DNA of 64,000 nt from Branchiostoma lanceolatum (Eukaryota > Chordata > Leptocardii > Amphioxiformes > Branchiostomatidae). How positions within the stretch are numbered: position 1 is the stretch's first letter; each line of letters starts with the position of its first letter. The notes beneath the pieces are model-generated. The model made no database searches, had not been told where the DNA came from, and saw only the letters and a list, made by a program, of their open reading frames with translations. The stretch lies in contig NC_089726.1 of the NCBI RefSeq assembly GCF_035083965.1, positions 17,117,501 through 17,181,500 on the forward strand. Direction: 5' to 3'. A program made the translations under genes and the position numbers. Below, piece after piece: positions 13,001-22,000 of this stretch.

Positions 13001-16000
13001 AATCATTGACTGTATCGTGTATGTTGTTTTTGCCGCAATTGCTACATGTGTGTAACTCTTCCAAATCATTGACATATCTCGGAAAAATTACGTCTCCAAC
13101 ATAGGACCCGATATGACGGCGCCTTGCGTAATCTGTTCCAAACGAACCATTAATCCGACAGTATACAACAATGTCGCTGTGAACCGATAATTTCAATAGT
13201 CAGAACAACGGTTATTTCCCAATTTATCTGTCAACCAACGGCCACTTACACTAGTTACTACAGGCATCACATGTCACCGTCGGTACGCCGCTGATGCACT
13301 CACGATACTGCGGTCAAAATAAATAGTCCTGAAAAACATCGTCCTGCGGCAGACCCGTTCTTATGTTCCATTGCACTGTCGTGGCTATTACAAACCTTGA
13401 GGTCTGATACTTAAGCCTGCTACAGCTATCGAAATGCAAGTAACTAACGTTTGCTTGCACTACTGCCCGGTAAACAAAAATATATGCCAGGCGGAAACGG
13501 CCTGTACCAAGCGAACATCAATGCGGTAGAGGGGAGTACGACTCTCGTGTGTCGCTATCGTCTTAGCCGCTGTTGGGATGTATGTTCCGGAAATATGAAA
13601 ATAACATGTGTCTTTTATAAAGAATGTAAAAGCTTTACTTTTGCATTAATTGCTGCCAAAATTCAATTATTTTATAGTATAACCTTGTCATTAGCATGCT
13701 AAACCCGTAGTGAGACGGTTGGTATGGTCTTCAATACCTGTTTGCACTAGCTTGCACGTGGCTCCGGACTTTTACATTTGAAAATAGGGGAAAATAGAAA
13801 GAGTAGTTAATTTGTTGACGTCGGTTACTATTTCCAATTGCTGATGACCTGTAAACACTTGTTGGACATGTCTATTTAATAATCCAAGACAGGAAAGGGG
13901 AAAAATGAATAAATGAATAAATATAAATGATCTGCATCGTCTGCTATTGCTCACGTGATCACCCGTATGATTCTGGGAATATTCAAAATGGCGGTTTCCG
14001 AAGACGCGATCGCAAAGCCTCTGGATAATTCGCGCTTTGTTTGGATCAAGGACAAAACTAGACTTATTTGCTGTTATTGACGGACATATTGTTTATTCCT
14101 CTTTTGATCGATACAAGTATAGATATGTAATGTGATGATATGAAGAAGAAAATGTCGACATTATGACGGTGTGTTGCCGCTGCTCCCTCTCCCATGACAT
14201 ACGTAACGTTAAAACAAACGGTTAGTAAATTGACGACCTCGTCATTGCAAAGTTTGATCTTCATGAACTTACGACTGTACCTTTTTGACATCAGTACTTA
14301 ACTCGTATTGGAATGCAATTAACAGTTTTTGCATTAACCTGCTGAATCTTGATTGGCAAGCATATACTTAAAAGTGTCGAATTAAAAGGGTGTCGAATTA
14401 ATGGTTCCTAGCGTTATAAGTTGAAAGTATGGAAATCATTTATGTAATGACAATATAGTAGGAAGAATTTATTGATTTTAAAGTTATCATTTAAAAACCA
14501 ATAGACCGATCCTATAGCCCCGACCACCTCTGTCGAAACGTAGCAATGCAACATGAAACCATAGACTTGCAGCCATTGGTTGAATCGCTCATTGTCATGC
14601 TGTTATTGGCTGAACTGCTAATTGTGATTGGCAGTCAGGATCAGTCTAAATACTGTGGAGGATGTGACAAAAGGTCTAATTGTCACACAATCTCAGTAGT
14701 GCCGGTTGTGTATTTTGAGGCCTGAGCCTGCTAGCTGGTTTTCACAGCTGTTTGCTTGTAATACTATGATGCGTTGTGCTTTTACTTGCAACCCCTGATC
14801 CCGACAACCTATATCTTAAGAAAGGCATGATATTTCTTGGTAAGGCAACGGTGGAAAGTAAGAAGTCTGATGACAGTGTTCCTCCCGAAATGAAACCCTT
14901 ATACCAGTAATATTTTCATTGATATCTAGAAGTATCTTTTATATTTAATCTATTATATTTAAGCCCCCCCTCTCACTAGCTGCATCCTAGATCTAATTTG
15001 AGGTAGCCTTGACTTTAAAATGGGAATACCATGCAAAACGTACAATTATGACTAAAAAAAACAAAAAGTCACACAAAGCGTAAAAAATGGTGTTTTTATC
15101 GATGAAATTTGTTTATCGTGTTGTCAAATCACTCGGTCGCCAACATGTCGCGGGTCCAGTGAGAGGGGGGCTTTAATACACCTTGAAAGCCTCTAACAAT
15201 CAGCTACTTTTTCCCTTAACCATTGTGTGTGTTGCACTGGTGTGTTTGGATATGGTGACTTTGGTCTGAGTGAGTGTATATATATATATTGATAATAAGT
15301 GTTTGTCAGAACCAGTGATAAAATGTTCTGGTGGACCGTTTTCCCCCGTCAGGTTCCTAAGGTGAAACAGCTGTGGTTCGGACAGGAGATCGAGGATAAG
15401 AACCGCAGACTGCGTGCCTTCCTGTCGTGCATGCTGGCCGACACCCCGGCCATGCTGAAGCCGCTCTACGTCCCCCATCACCTCCTGGTGCTGTGCTGTG
15501 TGCTCAGGTCAGTCTGTTTACCTCTGTTATGATAGGTGTCATCCCCCCCCCCCCCCGACACTAGAGAATGGTGGTGCCCAGAACCCAGGGGGTAGAGAGC
15601 CCTGGGTTGGGAGAGGGCTGGTCAGTTACCAGAGTTGTACAGGAGAGAGAGGCCCAAGCAGGGTGTCTGTGCGTTGGAAGGAATAAATGTAGTTTGTAGA
15701 GATCATTGTGTGTTCATCTGATCCTTAAAAGAACCTTGATTCCTAACAATGGCGTTGTTGGCTTGACATCAGCGATAATAAAGGTATTGTTTTTGGTTTG
15801 TTTGTCTTGGTTTGGTTCAAGTTTGTTCCCACTGGCCTGGGTCCAAGTCTGTTCTGGGCTGAGTTGTAACTGGAGACTGGCAGGATGTGAAGGTTAAACT
15901 TTGTGACATTTTCAAAAACTCTTAACTTTTCACAAAGTTTTGAGATCTTCGATTCCTTGATTGTATTTTTTTAGATCGAGCCTTTATTCATTCATGAAAG

Positions 16001-19000
16001 ACTCAAATCGGCTTGCAGGCCACTTTTCATTGATTTCATGAGGGAAGAGGTAAAGGTCAGACAGAATATAACAAAGATACAGATCACATGATTTAAGTCC
16101 TAAGAAATCCATAAGCATATAGGCATGGTTCAAGCCATGTTAATGAAGTAAAAATCCATCCCACGCTTTTTGACTATCTCCGTTTCTAGAGTCCTTTGGC
16201 CACACAGTTGTGCAAGCACTACAGCAGGGGACTAGTGCACTGGTAGCATTAAGATTGCCAGGCCAATGTGACCACTGTTTGGTGGTCCCTTAGATGATTT
16301 TTCATTAAGTATTAAGAATCCTGTCTAAAGTGACCACCTGTCCACCCAGATATTGGTCCCCTGCCCTGAGTTGACTTTGAGTTTATGTCATTGGATTTAG
16401 TAACACTTGTGTGTGTTGCACCCACAGGTACATGTTACAGTGGCCTGGCCGTCCCCTGTTGCGGCGCCATGAGTTGGACGCCTTCCTGGCGCAGAGTGTG
16501 GACCCCCGACTGGCCAACCCTCAGGCCCTGGAGACCATGCAGGTAAGATGGCACCACAGCAGTTTAGTTTTACCACTGTCACCATTACTAACTTTTGCAC
16601 TCAAGAATATACTGTAAATGTTGGAATGTTTGCGACGGCTTTATGTTCGTGGTTTTCACGGTGAACACTTAACCACGAACTTAAAGCCAGCGCGAAAAGC
16701 AAATGTTTCAAATGCGAACGCAAAACCACCGCAAACACTCCATTTTCTCCCTATCACGAAATTAAATCCTTGCGAACATTTCTGCATTTACAGTAACATT
16801 TTGGTCATTTTAGCACTTTTTATTCAAGGAATTATAGGTGCAAACCATCTTCTACATATCAGAGAATCAGTATATATATATAAGTATAGCTTTTTTATAT
16901 CAGCGAAACCTTTCCTATGAATTAAATAGGTGAATTTACAGTTCTTGTGGTGAAAACAGTTCTTTGACATGCTATGGATGTGTGACAGTCCGACCTTTGC
17001 CTCCAGGTTCCCATGGTGACCACGCGGGGTGTCCAGATCGCTGCCTTGTTCATGCGCGGCGTGGAAACCGCCATGTTCGCCAACGAGGCGTGCGGAGCGC
17101 CCATCGTGTGGGAGCTGACCTGCCCCTGGCTGTTCTTCGACGGGAAACTGTTCCACACCAAACTGCTGAAGTCCAGCGCCAACAAGCCTCTCAGGGAACT
17201 CTGTGATGGACAGGTGAGGGGAGGGGGGTAGAACTGAACGGGTTTATGTCTGCCAAAGTCTTGGTTTTTTTTACCTCTGTGTATGTAGGCGTCGGTGTGG
17301 CGCAACGGTTAGAGCGTTGGACTAATAGGTCCTGGGTTCGGTACTCACCACGTTGTGCCCTTGAAAATGATACTCCTACCATGATGGTGGAGTGACACCC
17401 ACCGAGCCTCTTTAGCTAATCTGTTTAAACGGTGTACCAAAAAACACACTACGGATTTGGTTGCTCATGTGCCAACATCTAGCACATTTGCCACTAAGAA
17501 CCGTTAGATTTAAAAATTTATTATGTAGGTTTTGTTTTCAGTGTGGTTGTTTACTTGTGTGTCCTATTTATTTGGATACAGTAGAGTGGCTGGTTTCCAC
17601 ATGCTAGGCACGTCGGGGACACTGACAGGAAGTTAGGTCAAAGGACCCAGAAAGGTCCCTGAATAGGTTATCTTGTGTCCTGTATTTGATATCTGCTACT
17701 GCTATCTTGATACTTAGTATGTCACTTGTGGGTAGGTCTTCTTGAGACCTCAAAATGATTAGATTTTGGCCCCCAGCAGCTTAGTATGGTACTGCAGTGG
17801 AACGTCCGGTTTTGATATCTCGTCTTATTAATAATAATATTGACTGTTTCAGATGGACCAGGTTGCTAAGGTGGAGCGGATGAGACAGAGCATACTGGAG
17901 GGCCTGACCAATGACTGGGCCCGCATGCCGCTGCCCCGCATGGGTCCCATGGGAATGGGGGGTTACGGCGGTTTGCTGCCCCCTCCCAACCTCAGGCCGG
18001 CGGGCTCCCTCGGGCCGCTTCCCGGCAGGGGCCGAGGCCTGGCCGGTAAGATCAACAACCTTGGTGAGGCACCCCTCCTGGACTTACTAGATGTATGTGT
18101 GTGGTAGTGGTGTAGCACAGTAAAGTAGAGTAGAGTACAGTATACTGTAAATGCAGAAATTTTCGCTATCGTAATACGTTCAATACTGTAGCAGTATGTA
18201 ACTATATATAGCACTGCCGCGAAATTAAAACCGCCGTGAACACCCCATTTTCGCCTTAGCACGAAATAAAATCCACGCAAACTTAAGTGCATTTACAGTC
18301 GTGGAATTATTGTTCATTCATTTGTATTGTATTTATTGACAATGAAAATAATTCATTACACTGGGTCAGCCTAGGCAGCTCTCACTGGCTCTCACACAAA
18401 AACGCTACTTCAAATACTTGTGTAGACTTTTTTTGTTGAAACTACAAGAGGCGATGATAGTCAAGTGATAAAGTTTTGTTTGAAGTTACTGTACAATCAA
18501 TTACAGTCAGAGTTAGACTATAACAAACTTGTAGCCAGTAAAGGTTGAGTGTGGTAGAAAAATGTTTGAAGAGTTTGTTAGAATGTCGATAAAGAGAGGT
18601 TTTTGTCCATCCATTTTTGATGTTATGATTTAATGAAATTTGATTGAGGTGTTTTGTATGAATATTGACCTTATTGCATTTGTTTATCTTGTGGTATACT
18701 TGCATTGTCTTCAACTCATCACAATACTCTTCCATGTGTCTATCTGGTACAATTCGAAAACGAAGTAAAAATGTAAATGAAGAAATGTTCGCAGGGGTTT
18801 GATGTTCGTGTTTTTCGCGGCAACCGTTCCACCGCAAACTTTAAACCACCGCGAACATTTTTGTCCAATACTGTTGCAGTATGTGACTATAGTACTACCA
18901 CAAACTCAAAAACACTGCAAACACTCCATTTTCGCCTTAACGCGAAATAAAGACCACATGAACTTAAATGCATTTACAGTACTTCTACCCTTGTTTCTTA

Positions 19001-22000
19001 AGTTGTCCGTGTGCTTCCCTGCAGGTAAACCAGTGAGTGGCAGGGGAGGGAAGCTGCAGATCGCTGGTATCCCTGTGGGGGAGTGGGCCGGCAACCCCTC
19101 AGGGGTGGGGAACTACCAGCCGCCTCAGGTCACCTCCGTGGGGGGATACAGGAAGTAAGTGTGGTATGGTTTAGGAGTCATGTCATCTGTAAGATCCAAT
19201 ACATACTGGGAAAACTTTCCGGACCTACGACAACGGCTTACGTCGCCTTTCTTCCTGGGTGTGAATCAGCCCTGCGCGTTGTACCAAGGCATTTTAATGG
19301 CCCTTAGGTCTCCGTCTAACGTTCACCCTGGATGTAACGTACGACAAAGACGTAGGGACCATAAAAATGCCCTTACGTCGTCGTACGTCCAGGAAATTTT
19401 CCCAGCGTGTATTGGGTCAAGTCTGTACCATGTCAAAAGTGAAGGCCCTGTGAACAGTTTTTGTCTAGACCATGCATCTTGTCCAGACTTGTTTTGTTAA
19501 TGTTTCAGGGGCCTTCACCTTTGACATATTACCCACAATGCATTTTGCTGTGCATGGGCAGTTGGAACCATGAACAGACTTATATTCTTGAATTGCTCCT
19601 CTCAAATTTATCTCCAAATAAGGCCACACTGTGAAATGTTATGTTTATTGGGACTTCTGATATGGAATAAGGAGGACAACACAAAACAAGAAAGCTATGT
19701 TAACTTTTTCAGTCAGATTTTAGTAGCCTTCAACACACTTGAGTGAAGTAATTTTGTTCAAATAGCTTCAATTTGGGAGTACATGTAATAGCTGTCTTAT
19801 CAACTGTTGAGAATGACCTATTCGATGTGCTGATGATTATTTTCTCTCGTCCGTCCAGGGGCGTGAGTTACCAGATCCCGCCGCGGGGCCGGGGTATGTC
19901 GCGAGGCGGGATGGCAATGCGAGGGCGAGGTGCAATGCACCCCATGTATCATGGGGCCAGGTCAGCAGCAGCCTGGGGGATCCAGGACCCAGGGGTCAGT
20001 CTGCACTGTGACACCTGTAACTCTGGTGTGATACTTGTAACTCTGGTGTGACACCTGTAACTCTGGTGTGATACCTGTAACTCTGGTGTGACACCTGCAA
20101 CTCAGGTGTGATACCTGTAACTCTGGTTTGATACCTGGAGCTCGGGTGTGACACCTGAAACTGTTGTTACACCTGAAACTGTTGTGATACCCCCGGAACT
20201 CTGGTGTAACACTTGCAACTCTGGTGTGCCCAGCACTTACCATGCATATACCCCACGCAATGTAGATCAGGAAAATTGTTTTGAGAGACCGTTGACCACA
20301 ACTGTATGTTACAACTTTGTTCTGACCTGGAAGATTGGAAATGGTGACAGCTAAAATGTGGGGGATCCACCAATGAGCACAACCTTATCTGCCCCCCCCC
20401 CAAAAAAAAAATGATTCTCATATCTAGCCTATTGTGCCATTATTGTATACTTTCTTACGTAAGATGGAAGGTGCTGGATACATCTTGACATGTCTTAGAT
20501 TTTACTTTACTTTGGAAGTATTTTTTTCCAAACTGCTATCTCACATCTTTGCTTTGCGTCTTTTATTGCACCATCAAGGTTCACAACGCCTTTTCTTGCC
20601 TTTGCACTTGACCTGAAGAAGCTTGTGTCTTTCTTTCCTCCTGCCGTCTGCAGATGTACTATGACTACAGCCAGCCCGCTCCTTACTACATGGGGACCTA
20701 CCCCCTCCCTGGCCAGCAGTACAGGAACAACAAGAAGAACAAGAAAAACAAGAAGGGCAACAACAACAACAAGGGGGGGAAGGTACAGGAGCAGGGCCAG
20801 GGGGCCGGGGGAGTGGGGGAGGCTGGGGACGCCTCGTCTCAGTTAGCAGGGATCACGCTGGCCCTTAGAAACAAGGTTAGGATGGGCGCATCGGGCCTGC
20901 TTTCCGCTAGCCCGCGATCGCTGAGCGAACATTGAGCAACTAAATTTGTAACCCTTGATTTTGTAATTGAAATACAGGGCTCGAAATACTGGGTGCATGT
21001 GCACTTTTATGCACACAAAATTGGAGCTGTGCGCCTAATTTTTGGCTGGGTGCACCAGTGCACCTAGATATTTTTGCACTTTTGTGCACACAAAATTGGA
21101 GCTGTGCGCCTAATTTTTGGCTGGGTGCACCCGTGCACCTAGATATTTTTGCACTTTTGTGCACACAAAATTGGAGCTGTGCACCTATTTTTTAACTGGG
21201 TGCACCCGTGCACCTATAGGGTAAAGGTACCATGCACACTAGTATACAGAATATTCTTGAAATCCAAGTATCAGAAAAAGCAATATATAATCTTGCTGTA
21301 TTTAGTGTGATGTATCGTTTAAACTTTAAAAGTTAGCTATAGAAGTACAGATTGAATTTCCTAGGAGAGGCAGAAGGGTTTGAAATGACATTTTGCTGGC
21401 ATTCTACTTTATTCTACATGTATGTTGTGCACCCAACCTTCTTTCTGTGCACCTAAATTTTTTGGTTATGTGCACCTTTTCCCAAAAATAAATTTCGAGC
21501 CCTGCAATATGCTGCACAATGTAATAGTATTCTTCATCTGTGAAATTCTTTCAATGATCCGTCAGATTATTGGTGTCTCAGCGGTCACAGGCTCCAGTGG
21601 AATTGGGGTGTTAGGAAGGACACAGTAGCAACAATCTGTAGGACACCTGTCCTGAGATTATACTATCAGATTGATTTTTGATGAATTGACTGAAAATCTT
21701 CGGTAAAAACTGGCAATTAGTAATGAGTTTACTGAAAATCTTCAGTAAAAACTATACAATTTAAAAGATCAGAGTGACTTTTGATGAGATGACTGAAAAT
21801 CTTTGGTAAAAACTGGCACTGTTGAAACTTGAAGGGACTGATGATCATGGCGTTGTCACCACTGAAGCTCGACTCTTAATTTTCTGGCTTCCTGCCGCAT
21901 TGTTCTGTTTTAGTGCACTGCAACTCCTTCAGCGATGCTTGATGCTTAGCCAATCAGCACCCAATCTTAATGCTGTTTCTCGCCAATCAACGTTTTACAG

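Noticed and set aside
17289..17360. Possible tRNA gene
   Set aside because: The A-box-like and B-box-like segments are present, but the acceptor and anticodon stems do not pair and a SINE body follows.
20625..20846. Alternative frame of the Lys/Asn-rich exon
   Set aside because: Using the donor after 19960 would select this Thr/Arg-rich frame, but the donor after 19994 keeps MYYDYSQPAPYYMG in phase with both neighbours, so the other frame is a shadow.
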